A DNA stretch of 64,000 nucleotides from Apodospora peruviana (taxonomy: Eukaryota > Ascomycota > Sordariomycetes > Sordariales > Lasiosphaeriaceae), in the NCBI GenBank assembly GCA_033439685.1, contig JAUEDM010000001.1, positions 4,402,001-4,466,000 of the forward strand. Direction: 5' to 3'. The position numbers and the translations under genes were made by a program. Below, in pieces: positions 12,201-24,471 of this stretch (its first letter is position 1; each line of letters starts with the position of its first letter). A model generated the notes under the pieces. The model did not search any database and was not told where the DNA came from. It saw nothing but the letters and a program-made list of their open reading frames with translations.

Positions 12201-12685
12201 AAGAGACGGCGCACTCACGATGTCGAGAAGATCGACATCTACCAGTTAAACAAGCTCACTGGTGACAAGGAAAAGGACCAGCTGATCCTTGAACTGGCTC
12301 GCAAGGAACAAGAGCGACTGGAGAGGAACCGGGAGCGCACGCAGAAGCGCGAGAAGCAAAAACAGATGCAGCAGAAGATCAAAGGCCCCGGACACCTAGG
12401 AGAGGACTGCTCTCCGGAGCCTTCTGTCGAGAAAGCCTCGGGCACGAGTCGCAAATGTGCCAACTGCGGTCTGGTCGGTCACATCAAGACCAACAAAAGG
12501 TACGCTATTGTATTAGATCCCTTTTTCTTATTTTTTCTCCTTGTAAATCTGCTAACACGAGTTTCTCTCTTAGGCTTTGTCCAAAGCTCAACGGTTCTCT
12601 CCCGCGAGACCCTACCCAGGACGAAACCCCCGGTCTCGGCTCGATCAACGCGCCCGTCGCCGCCAGCTTTGTCAGTCTCAGCTGA
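9288..12685 (+). CDS. TAF1: TFIID subunit TAF1
   Basis: Two exons, 9288-12499 and 12574-12685, 1107 residues. The frame runs upstream to 9219, but that codon is TTG; the first ATG is 9288. Residues 1-170 are acidic, resembling the TBP-binding N-terminus. The large central part contains the TAF1 conserved (DUF3591) block, including EIPTVLSNFGMGQKIVNYYR, LGRSSTGKTGSTWYIRPID and the PWRLTKAFIDA segment. Residues 1057-1073 form a CCHC zinc knuckle (CANCGLVGHIKTNKRLC). No bromodomain follows, as is usual in fungi. TAF1 is the scaffold of TFIID and docks TBP and core-promoter contacts. The 74-base intron (GTACGC, branch GCTAACAC, TAG) cuts the zinc knuckle before its last Cys, so unspliced mRNA would lose the finger. 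Confidence 0.93.
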
Positions 12686-15600
12686 GCGGGTTGACTTCGC
12701 CTCTGGTTACAACTATTCTTTTTTTTTTTTTGCCTTTTTTTGTTTCGGTGTAGCATTTACAGGCGTTTATCTGGTCAAAGGAAATAATCAAAATGTCCCA
12801 TGTTTGGCTTCAGCGTTTATCGGTTCGACAACAACAACAATATTGTTTCAAAGAAAGTGCATTATCCCTGGTGGGCAGGGCACATGGTGTTTCGTTTTTC
12901 GTTTGTTTTTTTCGGTCCACGGATTCTCTTCTCATGACCCATATTGACACCCTCTTACCCGGCTCGTCATCATGGTTGTTCTAGAAAAGGAACACACAAC
13001 CCAAGAGTTCGGGATAGTCCGGTCGGTCGGTCGGTTTCAGGCGTGCCGCAACGTGGTCATGCACGTGGTATGGAAAGGGTTAAGGATGGGACGTCGATGA
13101 CATTGGTATGGGGTATTTTCTAATTTTGGTTGACGAGGTTACCCCCACTCTAAACCATCTACTGGTTAGGTGTCAGTCAGGGGGAGATTGGAAGGGTCAA
13201 AAAAGGGGAAATCTCATTGTATGGAGTATATTTTACGGATTACCATTTTGCTGCTGGCCGCTTTGCTGCTCACCCGTGGCACGGCACATTTACGGGAAAG
13301 AAAAGACGGTAAGGCACTATGGAGAGGAAGGGGAAGAGGGTGAACCAGATGACGGACGGTTATGGGATATGCCTTGTCTCTCATTCTCTTTTCGTATCTC
13401 TCTCCTCGACCTGCCTGACGTCCGGCCAGCCCATGGTTGAGCGCGGACGTCGATGAGTGGTGGGAGCGGGCGGGAGAACGAGAGCGAGGGTTAGCATACA
13501 GTCAGTCTAGTCAGTTCAGTTTGATTAGTCGGTTGAATTTATTCCATGGACTCTTCAAACGCACGTGTGCGGTGGAGATGTGAAAAACGTGGGTATAGCA
13601 TGGTATGGCGTGGCGTGGCGTGGCCCGGGAATGTTGTTCTATCTGTGTTCTGGAATGTGGTTGTGCAACAGAAGCAGGGACCATAAGATGGCTCTCCGCG
13701 CGCGTGTCGACCACGTTTTTTGGGTGCCTCTTGTGGGAACTGCTTTTGGGTCTGGGTGTGGTGGTTCTTTTTTTATATCGACTGCCGATGATGGATATAT
13801 GCATGCACGGCTATGGCGGAGCACACCTGGTGAGGCACATTTACCGCGACTGGGATGAGTGAAGATGACTTGACTGGACTGACCTGACCGGGTTGAGATG
13901 AAGGGGGAAAGGAAAGGAGAATCGGAGAGGATGAGAGTCTGGGAATTTGTGTTTCCCAATGGGGCCAGTCGTAGACTCAATTATCAGTGTTTGGGGTGTT
14001 GTTGATGCTTATGTGTTGCCAAATTTGGAACCTACCTCCCTTACCTGCTTGTCAATCTCTCTCTCAACACTTGGGGAAAATCGGGGTAGTTAGCGGTATC
14101 CAAAGTGTTGTGTGGTGAGGTATGGGTAATGATTCGGCTGATAAGTCAGACTTCTGTTTATCTTTCTTCCATCAAGCAGCCGCGTTGCCGCGTGTGTGGT
14201 TGCACGAGAACCTGTTCACCAAGGCAAGAATAGCCGCCGCCGTCGCCGGTACGGTGTCCCGATCGATAGACCGATGTGCGAATGAAGCAGATTTGGGAGT
14301 ACCTGATCTGTGTATGTCGAAGGATTTAGTTATAAATGAAGAAATCATTTGCAGGTGAAGGGCATTGGTTACCGGCCGGGTGTTGTTGAAGCTGGATGTC
14401 GATCCTATCTACTGACAGTAGCCTACGCCTGAATTATGCTTCTTGTTTCCATCCATGGATGTCAATAGATACCGACGGGGGTATTCCGTAACTACCTTGG
14501 GTACCTCCAGGTAAAGGAGTTTGCTTGCATTTGTGCCAAGCCAAGTACGAGTTGCAACATCCCGCTCATCTCCAATCAACCACAATTTGGTTTCTCTTTA
14601 CACCATCACGTCAGCTGTTTCTGAAACAAGTCCTCCAGCCGGCCAGAACAGTCTTTGCAGCCGGCGGTGATAAGTTCGTTGTGTTTGTTAGTAAGGGCTC
14701 CCTCAATCGGTCATCATCGTCCGCAGCCAGCCAGCCAACCAGTAGATGCAAGAAATGCATCGAGTTGCTTGATAAACATTGCTGTGTATTAAAGTTTATC
14801 GGACGACTGGACAACCGAATATGCCATTTGGTAACTAAGGTAGCTTTGTTGGCAGTGCTGGTCGGTATATATCTTGTCCGGTCCAGGAGAATCCTGCGTT
14901 GGCATTTAGCCCAGTTGTTGTCATGTTGTTGGAGACCGGAGTTTAGGTGAGCTGCGCCTTGCGGGAGAGAGCTCGATCGATGCGATGCCACGAGGAAAGA
15001 TCCGATCCGCTACGATCCGATAGGAACTAAGCTCACTCAGCCTTCTTTTCCATGCTCCAATCCCCACTGTTTGTTTCAACGGGCAATGTTTCATGTTTCT
15101 TGTCCACTTGCGAATTGATTACTAGTATCATTGTCGAAATGAGGCTTTGCTTGAGCCTTGATTTTCAACCCTTTTCCCGACGTCCACATACAATGGTGTC
15201 CCGTGCCGGCGGCCGACCGTTCGGCAGTTCAATGACAGAATGGGACAACGTTTCTGCTGCAGTACGCGGCTGGACCTGAGACCTGGGTTCACAGTCCAGG
15301 CACGCACAGAGCTAAGGTAGAGAGATGCCGTCCTGTGAGGTGAGATTGCAGGCAGGTGGTCGGTGAGGTGGTGTGTGTGTCATTGCATAGGTGGCATTCT
15401 TTTTCCAGAACTCGCTACCGGATTTTGGGACCGTGGTTGTCAACAGCACCATTACCGCGGCCGCCAGGTGTGTGTTTACATCTCGACTTGATGGTGTTGC
15501 TATCTACCAGTCTACATAATCTTGTTAAGCATCAACTACTTCGAAGCTCGGCGACACTGCTGCTGCTGCTTCCTCATGGTACTGCATATACGTAATCGCC

Positions 15601-16590
15601 ACGTTTTCTCACCGACCTGGAACCTCTTTCCCGAGCCTTCTTCTTTTCACGTATGACGAGCGAGTCCAGCAGACCAAGGATGATATGCATGAAGCAATAG
15701 CTGTCTGTTCTACCACACGCCCGTCGGTGAACCAGACAGGTTGTAGCCATGCAGCTCCTAGAGCAAGCTGTAACTATTCCCACATCGTCTGCGTCTCTGT
15801 CTGTGTGTGTGCATATGGGGAAAGCTACTATGTTTCTAAGTTTGTCTCCAGAGTTGCATGGTACCTTGCTTAGCCGCCAAGGAAGTGGGATGGCTCCCAC
15901 CAGGGAGACAAAGCAAACCTAAGAAACATCCCGATTTCCAGTACTCTGGGTCAATATCAAAGTGTTGTTGCATCGTCTTTCTTTAGATAATTCCTCAGAC
16001 GCGTTGCAATAGAACTTTGTTTCACAAACGCCCTGTCTAAGTGATAGATCCTGAAGCAATACATTTCAATGTTTATTTTTGAATTTAGGGTTTAGCGAAA
16101 GATCGAACCTGCAGATAATGTAAGTATAGTGGAGATCTCCATCCTCCCGTTGGACACCCTCTTCCAGGGAGTTGGGTGATGGAAGCCATGCGCTAGATGG
16201 GATGATGGAATGCTGTTCTCAGAATAGAAAAATATAAGGCTGGCAGGGGGGTGTGGTGTGGTCGGGATGGGTTCAAGGTGATGAGACCGACATGAGATGC
16301 TAAACAAGATCCGCCAAGTGCCGACGAGGAGTCAAAAACCGGGAGAATGGGGTCGCCAATGCGGATTATTGATTTTAGTCGCTGGTTGGGGGAGATAATT
16401 GAGCACGGTGAAAAGTCGGTGACTGGCCAAGGAGAAGCAAGAGGCGGCAAGCAAGCGAATTCACGTTCCGTTGTTGGTTGTTGAATTGAATTGAAGAGAA
16501 AACGCAATTCAATGGTCGCTCTTTTTCGCTGCTGGCTTGCACCTTGCAGCAAAACTGGAACCGTCGGGCGGGAAAGGATGGGAACTGTTG

Positions 16591-16610
16591 CTAAAAATAG
16601 CTAAAAATAG
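16591..16610 (+). promoter_or_regulatory. Two tandem MEF2/Rlm1-type sites
   Basis: The decamer CTAAAAATAG occurs twice, head to tail with no gap. It fits CTA(A/T)4TAG exactly, the binding consensus of MEF2-type MADS proteins including yeast Rlm1. The next gene downstream, 3.0 kb away, is RLM1 itself, so autoregulation is a natural reading. Binding is inferred from consensus only. Confidence 0.55.
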
Positions 16611-16958
16611 ATCGACATCCCTGTTGAGATCGTAAGTGGGCAAAATAATCATTTAACCCAGTTGCTTCATTTTTGCCCTGCTGGCGCTTGCATCTGTTCT
16701 CACCGGCACCCGTGACCAATCAGCGGCCACCGGGCTGCGACCTGCTCGGAACCCACCTGGCCAATGGGGTCTCGGGGCCCGGCCTTCTCGCACAGACGGG
16801 CGGACGGGATTATTTTGACGCCTGTTCCTACCGCAAACTTGTGCCAGTCACCCGCATTGGCCGGTTGTATGTGTATTCGGCCCTCGCAGAATTACTTCAG
16901 GATTTTGAACGTTGGGAACCGGGGTCCAGGCACACACAGCTGACCACGAGGCATCGAA

Positions 16959-16980
16959 TGTGTGTGTGCGTGTGTGTGTG
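16959..16980. repeat. GT dinucleotide microsatellite
   Basis: A 22-base TG tract with one interruption (a C in place of T near its centre). It is complementary in sense to the CA tract at 17373-17394. Confidence 0.9.
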
Positions 16981-17372
16981 ATGGAGGATCTGCAGATGGC
17001 GATCAACGGTATTTCTTCGAAAGGTCGGAAAAGGAACCAGATACGCCAGTTTGGCGCCCTGCCGCGTCTTCTTTTGGATATCGGAAATCTTTTTTCTTCT
17101 CGACATAGATTGGAGTTGCAGTCGCAACTGCACATCACATCCCATATGTTACACTACCATATTGCAGCAGTACCTGGATTTGAATCCATCACATATCTTG
17201 GCATCATTGCAGAACAGGAGATGGTGCCGGCACTCAGGAGGATGGACTGAGTGCCTTAATCTGACGTCTGTGTACCAGTAATCCTAATCCCAATCCGAGT
17301 TGAACCTGCAGCATGTCCATGTGCAAAGGCAAGGCCAGCAGGGACCAACGGCACTTGGTCGTAAATGTTGTC

Positions 17373-17394
17373 CACACACACACACACACACACA
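17373..17394. repeat. CA dinucleotide microsatellite
   Basis: Eleven uninterrupted CA units. Together with the TG tract about 390 bases upstream it forms an inverted pair. Confidence 0.9.
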
Positions 17395-18936
17395 CGAACT
17401 AGCAAGTCGATGCCGAGTGTCATCCTCATCTACGCGAAGGAGGCCCAATATCAAAAGCTCGATTTGGAACCGGTGGATCGGGCTTCTAATTGCTTGGATT
17501 ACCGTTTGCGGGAATCTAATCATGGTTCGGCTATAGGCGCCGTTGCGCTGCTATACCGAAGTAAATTGCTCATCGGAGGTTGATGGTTACATTGTCAGGA
17601 ACCGGCAAGGCGTGTTTAGGTCTTCTTGGCCCTGGCCGGTTGTTTTCTTGCGGCTCTTGAGGCCACTGCTGGTTGCTACGCCATTGGAATTGGTAGTTCT
17701 GTAGAACAACCACGAGATTCGAGATACGGCACATAATTAAGCCTGGCGAGGAATATCTCGCAGGCCGATCATGCCACACTGCGGAACATACGGCCGTTCA
17801 TTATGCAATGTAGCGGCCTGGTCGACTTCGAGAGCATCGATAGAAGACTTTGGGCCACGGTGAGCACAGTCGGTGCTGACCTCACCACCGTTTGGTACGT
17901 TTGATGTTGACAAGGTGTGGGAGGATCACCGCGCAGGGGTCGTGCAGGAGGGTAGAACCAATGTCCTTTTGGCTGTGAGGGGTGTTGCGAACAAGTCTCT
18001 CACCGAGGGAATTTCAACTGGACGTGACTTGGACCTGGCCCCGCAGATACGAAGTGACGACCTCCTGTCAGGAAAGCTGTCCGGGGCCGCCATGCCTGAC
18101 CACCAAGCATGATTTGAGTTGGACGCTGGAGAAGGCTTCAACAGTGAAGTGTCGATTTGTCAAAGTTACCTGCTTTCCCAGGAAATTAAGCCAGACCGAA
18201 ACGGCGGGAAATGTGTTGTCAGAGTGCAGATTGCACCGCGCTTTTAATGAAGCCGGGCTTGTGGGTGATCTCTGTGAGCCTGTGAAGTTCTTCCCGGTTG
18301 AATTGCTCTGATTTGCGGCGTCCAGGGCTTCAGAATGCCCGCGGACCGTGGTTGGGCTACAGAAAATAGAGTAGTACCCCGCGCCTGTCCACCTTTTCGG
18401 AGTGATTTTTTGGTTACCTGCCGTGACATCCAGCTCCCATGCAGCTTCCGTCGTTCTGATAGCGAGATTACCTGGAAGGTCGATACGCACTCTTCGTGTT
18501 GGTTCTAGGTATTACATGGAGGTACAGTAAACTCCGCTGATTCGAAGCTGGTCCTGTCACCGCATTAGTTACCTTTTGCACAACGAACATGCGATTCGTT
18601 CATCTTAACCGAGACACTTCCATCGTGGAAACCGAGTTCAAGCCACCAGATGGCCTGAAGAACCGAGACTGAAGGTCCCGAGCAACTTGAGCTGAAGGCT
18701 AAAGGCTGAAGTACCAGAACACCCGAGCAGTTGACTTGATTTTCTGTAAGGGATGTTGAGTTCCAGAACACCGTTTGGTATTCAGCACGAGCCAGCACCA
18801 GAACCGGCCACGACTAGCTTGTTTCGGCTTAACCTGCCAGCGGCCCTGGTCGACCAGTTGCGTTAGCGTGCCCCGTCTGCGCGCAGGCGAGCAAGGGTCG
18901 CCAAGCGTGACTCGTGGCTTTCCGGCTCTTCCCCAT

Positions 18937-19610
18937 GTCCCCGGGGGGGGGGGGGGTTGGCCAAGCCCACTCGCCCACTCACCCACCCACTTGCCCACTC
19001 CTAGCAGGTGGCCCCCCCAGGCCCGCCTTCTGCTGAACTTTCCCTTTTCCACCACTTTCTCCCCAAGTCAACCCTCGACAGACAGGATCTATTTTTGGAT
19101 CACCAAAACCAGCCTCAAGTCCACAACTCGCATCAAGCACAGCGCCGCAAGTACCGGTGTATCTTTGCAACGCTAGTTCGAGACAAAGGAATTGACGTCG
19201 TCCTTGACATCGCGGTTGCTTCCGCCGAAAGACACAAAAAGAAGGCTTCGCCCTGTTCCGAGTTGTCGTCTCGTGTCTGTGTGTCTCGACAATCAACGGC
19301 CGGCCTTCAACTTCAAGACAGCGACCACCTCTCCACCACCACAAGCTCACGCCGACGAGCAATAGCCTTCACTTGTAGATATCAACAGCTTCAAGACACC
19401 TTTGCTCTATATCGCCGATATTGTCGCCGTCGCATTTCACCGCGCTGACTGCCTCACCCACCTCGCCCTCTGACTGTTCAGAGCTGGCTTAGTGGCCGAC
19501 AGCAGCACCATCGACTCGACACCGATCGATCGCGGTGTCCTGTATCATCGCGCAATTGCGTCTGGACGCAGCGCTATCTGTTTCGCATAGTTACTCATAC
19601 ATTCGACAAG
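18937..19610 (+). promoter_or_regulatory. ATG-free leader and promoter of RLM1
   Basis: From the base after the ATG at 18934 to the RLM1 start there is no ATG in any frame over 674 bases. The left part is GC-rich with a 14-G run (18943-18956) and a CCCACTC-rich stretch. A pyrimidine-rich segment near 19030-19060 is a plausible transcription start zone, and the rest a long 5' leader. The leader reading is inference. Confidence 0.5.
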
Positions 19611-21621
19611 ATGGGTCGCAGAAAGATTGAAATCAAGGCGATCAAGGACGACCGGAATCGCTCGGTGTAAGCATTCGCCTCCCGGCTTCCTTTGTCCAGC
19701 CCCGCTGACCAGAGTCTCCTATACAGTACATTCCTCAAACGCAAGGGCGGTCTTTTCAAGAAGGCTCATGAGTTATCCGTACTCTGCTCTGTGGACGTCG
19801 CCGTCTTTATTTTCGGTAGCAACAAGAAGCTCTACGAGTATTCATCATGCGACATGCGCGAGCTGATCACACGGTACACCTATGTATGTCCCCCAAAGAG
19901 CATTTGCGACAAAGGGTTTTGCTAACACGCTTGCGCAGCACGGTGGACCGAATGAACACAAAGGTCCCTCTGACTTCAACGGCGGCGCTGACGATGATGA
20001 GGACGATGATGAAAATGGCACTCCCCCACAGACTGACGGGCTGGACCCTCAGATGCTTCCCCCGCACTTCCAAGGGCAGCCATCATTCCCGCATATCAGA
20101 CACCACACGCCTTCGGCATCGCCCCCGATTCCGAATGGCGTGTTCGGCCCTCATCCCGGACATGCGATACCCCGGGGCCATACTCCACAGCCGCACCCTG
20201 GCTCCAGGCCTTCATCCCGAAATGACATGAGGCGGATGGGACCGAACATGGGCCAGCCTCAACAAGGGCCTCCTCAACCGCCCGCGGTTAACGGTTTTGC
20301 CTTCATGCCACAACCGGCCATCTATAACCCCCAGCACCCTCAAAACATGCCTCCCCACAGTATGCCTCAACCACATCCTCAATATACATATGCCCCGGCA
20401 GCGCACACACACCAGATGCAAGGGTACATGGAGGACCAGCGCAGGTCTTCTCTCCCCCCTAGCTTCCCTCCTCAGCCTCAACATCAACAACAGCAACAGC
20501 AGCAACCCCAGGTAACCCGGCATTCTGTGTCGCCACCACAACAAAGCCCACCACAACTTCCCCCGCAGCCTTCGGTACACATGTCGCCTCCTCCACCGCA
20601 ACCTCAGTCCCACCCGATGCAGAGCCCGCCCCAGCCTCAGCAACATCAGAACGTACCACAGACGCAGGAGCAACACCAGCACCAGCCTGAGCAAGAGCAC
20701 CATGCGCCTGCGCCTGTAGAACCTAAGCCTGAGCCAATTCAGAGACTTCAGCCTCCCCTTCTCAATACTATGATTAAGAAGCAGCCCCAGCGCAAGCAAG
20801 GCAGCATATTTACGCCTATTGATGAGAACCCCAACCGTTCTATTCTTTCGCAGCATCTGGCGGCATTTCATCCCGAGGTAAAGTCAGAGGCCAATCGTTC
20901 GCAATCAATTGATGTCGGCAGTGTCTCAAGAAATGGCACCACCAGCTCTCCGCCACTTCCGCAGAGGGCAAACTCGCAAGCGCATATTAAGAGAACGCCT
21001 TCTATGACATCAATTCCAGAATCTCCATTTACCCCCGCATCCCGATCGAATAGCATTCGCATTGGCGGCGGTGGATCGCGTCCCCGCCTTAAGGTGCAAA
21101 TTCCCAACGAGGATTCGGAGGAGGGAGGCGAGACTACTGCCGGGTCGGCTTCGCCTCGAGGAACGGCAACAACCGATGCTACCTCGCAGCCGTCCAAACG
21201 ACCTTCGGATGCCGGACAACACGCCCCTGGCGTCGTCCTTCCGCCACCTTCGCCCTCTGCCTCTGCCTTGCTATCGGCCGGAGCCAGCGGACCGCCAAAC
21301 CCCTTTGCTCGACCGGTTCCTCACCAAAACAACAACAACATGAACATCGACACGCCCGTTTCTGCCCTGCCTTCCCGGTTTCTCAACAACGAATTTCTCC
21401 CGAGTCCGAGCAGCTTTTACCCGAACTGGGACTTTCGTGGAAATGAGAACAACACGCTGCCGAGTCCGCTGAACTTTGCCACCCCGGTTGTCGGGACCGG
21501 TCCGTCGTTTCTGAGGGATGACCCGACTCCTCACAAGCGGAAGAGCCCCGAGATTAGCGGGCATGCTCATGACCATATCGATATGGGAACGGAAGCGAAG
21601 CGTGTGCGGGTTGATTCATGA
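19611..21621 (+). CDS. RLM1: MADS-box transcription factor Rlm1 (MEF2 type)
   Basis: Three exons, 19611-19666, 19727-19883 and 19939-21621, 631 residues. Residues 1-57 are a MEF2-type MADS domain: [59 protein letters not shown]. The first intron (60 bases) splits a Val codon inside this domain; the second (55 bases) lies just after it. The remainder is Pro/Gln/Ser-rich and disordered, with a Gln run near residue 270. Rlm1 is the nuclear target of the cell-wall-integrity MAP kinase pathway and binds CTA(A/T)4TAG. Several Ser/Thr-Pro dipeptides in the tail are possible MAP-kinase sites. Its upstream region carries two exact copies of its own consensus. SMP1-like paralogues share the domain, but filamentous fungi usually carry a single Rlm1. 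Confidence 0.93.
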
Positions 21622-23534
21622 CTAGGTGCGAGAAGAGAAATCGAAGTCTCGAGCTTGTAGGCATTTTTTGTGATTGTATTATATTCCTGTTTGAATCTTA
21701 ACTTTCCTCTTATATATGTCGTGGACATACTTTTCTTATTCTTCCGGGAATGATTGGCGAAGGCGGACACAAGGGAAATTGCCCAGCATCATTTAAGGGC
21801 TCAAACAGGACTCTTTTTTCTTTCTTTTTCTCTGTCTTTATTTCTTCTTGGATAGGTCTTCTCTCTTATTTTTTAAGTGGCAGGAATATATACTCTCTCG
21901 GCATGCCTAAGGCGCTTGTTCTTTTTTCTTTCTCTGTATTTCTTTTCTTTGGTATGGTAGATGAGGAACTCTTTTATATAGAGATGAGGTACGAGTGACG
22001 GAGAAATGAAATCAGTGGTTGATCAACACAACTCGCGTATTTGAACTTTGTGAATTGTTTGTTGCTAACTAGGTACGTACCTTGCCTACTGTCCAGCTGT
22101 TTCGATGTACATAGATATTTGAATATCTCGATTGGACTACTTGGTACAGTATACTTCTCGTCGTGATGTTAACTGACGAGCATTCACGGCGATGAAATCG
22201 AGCATACAAGGCAAGACAAGACTGGGAGATAGCCTCGTAGGGTAGTATCGAGTTTCCCCACGTTAATTATTTTAGTAGCTACCTTTACCCATGTAAAAGA
22301 TCAGATGTGTAGGCCAGGTACTTGGGTCTTCCAGCTAGGGGTTAGGAATCGATCGTTGGGCTGGCAACGGACCCCTGGGCCAGTACCTTAGTCGGTTGGT
22401 GTGATCCGATAGTTGAAGACCGCCCCGCGGCCGCCTGGTTCGGTTCCGGACAGACCAAGCGGGCGGGCGGCCGACTGATCGAGTGACTAGCGGTATGCAC
22501 ACTTGATCCTTAACTACTTCTACCTACCTACCGGCCATCCTCGGTCATCCTCTAGGTCACATATCACCCGGGCTATGGATATCCGGATGGATTCATTTCT
22601 CTGGAATCTCCCTACTAAGCTAACCTTGACTTTGCCTACCTCACAGCAATCAGATTATCTGCGTTGGCGATCGGCCGCCGGCGGCGACAGCACCTACCTA
22701 GTGTCCATGTCGGTTGGTTTGGTGACGTGCAGATGCGGCGCTACTAGCAAGGGAAGAAAGGAAGGTTAAGCTGCACGTCAAGCCAAGCTGCGTTGGTTTC
22801 TATTTTTATATCCAAGAATAGCAACAAAATTCCCCGCAGACCCCCACAACCATGTTTCTTGGTATCACAAGCGCCAAGCGGATATTGTATACACTTCAAA
22901 AGCTCAGCTAGCTGGGGGCCGAAAAAGTTGTTAACCGCCGTATCTATCTTTTTGTTTATAGAATTGCTTGCTTTATTTACTATTAGAATAGATTGATGGT
23001 CTGCCTGTATGTAGGATTGCAGAATGGATTGTGCACTGCAGTTTTAATGATTGATGTAGTTGGGTTGGAAAATGGATATGTTGATGGATCGATGATATAG
23101 CTTTCTATATCGACATGTTTACCGTTGAGTGAGTGAGTGAGTGGGTCTCTGCACCGACACACTGGAAACGCTAGAACAGGAGCCTCCAGTATCTTGATTT
23201 AGACTCTGAGCTCAGGTATCATGGTTCGGGGAGGGCAATGGAACTATTCATCCATGGCCCGCGGTATGTGTTCGAACTCACCGGTCACCGGATAATGGAT
23301 TATATGTTTTGTTTTGATTCATTGCCAAGGGTTGATGTGTACGCAGTTTGGGAACCAGTAGTCAGGGGTAAAGAAGTAAGGAGTTAGCATGAGTCAACAT
23401 TTTTAGCCCCTGATAAACAAGCCTATACAGCAATTCAGTTCGTCTCACTATGGGTATCATATTCAAATTCCAGTCTATTTAGACCCTAAAACAAACCCCT
23501 AGAACCGCACAACCATAGAAACAAATCAAAACCC
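21622..23534. other. Intergenic region between RLM1 and the FRG1-like gene
   Basis: About 1.9 kb between convergent gene ends. A T-rich segment (21700-21960) is probably RLM1 3' sequence. Short TACCTACCTACC and GAGTGAGTGAGTGAG runs occur near 22.52 and 23.13 kb. No gene or RNA was recognised. Confidence 0.6.
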
Positions 23535-24471
23535 TTAACCGTACTTATCGTGCTTGCTCTTGACTTTGATATCGAGCAGCACCTCGTGGTAGTCCCCTTC
23601 CCTCCGCGCGCGCTTCAACCGCTTCACCTCGTCCTCCTCCAGCCGCCGGCCCACGGCCTGCTCCAGCTCGCTCCGGCTGATCTTCTCGCGCGCCTTCTCC
23701 TCCTTGGACGCTTTGATCCGCGGCTTGAAGCGCGCCTGCATGCGGATGCGCAGCGTCGAGTCAAACGACATGTCTGCGGCATCGCCGCGGACTTCAGGTA
23801 CCGCCGCCTTGCCCGACTTGGACGATGCTGAGGTCCGGACAGTAAGAAACGTGTCGCGCAGCGTCTGGACCTGGAAGGCACCCGGGGTGTCGGCGGTCGG
23901 GAGGATCGAGAAGGACTCGAGCGGTGATACCGCTTCCGAGGTTGCGGAGAAGAGCCCGATTTTGTCGCAGCTTAGGTATCTTGATGCGCACATCATCAAT
24001 CTTGTTAGTTTGCGGATGGATGCCAAAAGAACAGAGTGAGTAGTTTGTTCGTCCTTACTTTCCGTGATGTCCCTTGAAGCGATAGTGCTCGGTGCCCACA
24101 ATCTTGTTGGCCACCCAAACCTGGCGCACATCGTGCGGCTCGGCGCTCGAGGGGTTCCCGTCGACAATGTTCTCGATGGGCAACGTAAAGACTTTGCCGA
24201 CGGCGTCGCATGCCAGCGCGCTCGGGGGTTCGGTTGGCAGTACGAACATTATGGGCCCGGAAACGTCAGACACAGCATCGGCGGACACCCAGCTGTCGTC
24301 ATGCTCGCCGCCGTTGTCCTCGCCTTGGACTGCTGCTACCTCCTTCTCGTCGGCCGTCTTGAGCTGTTTCTTGCTGTCGCCATCATCGCCTTGGGCAGTC
24401 GAATCGCTGGCTTCTGTCCGCTTCCTCTTTTTGGCCTTTTTGTCGCCTTTGAATGATAGTGGTTTTACCAT
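23535..24471 (-). CDS. FRG1-like nuclear protein
   Basis: Two exons, 24471-24059 and 23979-23535, 285 residues. The N-terminus is Lys/Arg-rich (KGDKKAKKRKR, a likely nuclear/nucleolar signal) and followed by an acidic stretch. The fascin-like FRG1 core comes next: HYRFKGHHGKYLSCDKIGLF, then SAVSPLESF-type beta-trefoil strands, and a basic C-terminus ending KVKSKHDKYG. FRG1 proteins associate with actin, RNA and the spliceosome/nucleolus. The intron (79 bases, donor GTAAGG) must end in AAG at 23982-23980 to join GHHGK to YLSCDK; no CAG or TAG keeps the frame. The gene diverges from the oxygenase gene with 315 bases between the starts, so the two may share a promoter. Confidence 0.88.

Larger units (their letters stand above)
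12686..19610. other. 6.9-kb gene-free region upstream of RLM1
   Basis: No frame here looks like a protein: all are short, of mixed composition, and lack matching splice partners. The first few hundred bases are probably TAF1 3' sequence, and the last 550-600 look like a transcribed leader (pyrimidine-rich then ATG-free, see the separate entry). Between lie simple repeats: GGTCGGTCGGTCGG near 13020, GT and CA tracts near 16.96 and 17.38 kb, and a 14-base G run at 18943. Tandem Rlm1-type sites lie at 16591. An unannotated non-coding transcript cannot be excluded. Confidence 0.6.

Noticed and set aside
12500..12950. Long TAF1 frame reading through 12500 to 12947
   Set aside because: The open frame continues by chance, but the spliced ending restores the zinc-knuckle Cys and gives a conserved-looking tail, so the read-through end is not the normal product.
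13108..13440. 110-codon frame downstream of TAF1
   Set aside because: Mixed hydrophobic and charged composition, no start context or splice partner; probably chance.
20212..20871. 219-codon frame antisense to the Gln/Pro-rich part of RLM1
   Set aside because: Complement of CAG/CCN-rich codons gives Leu/Arg-rich nonsense; no independent start context.
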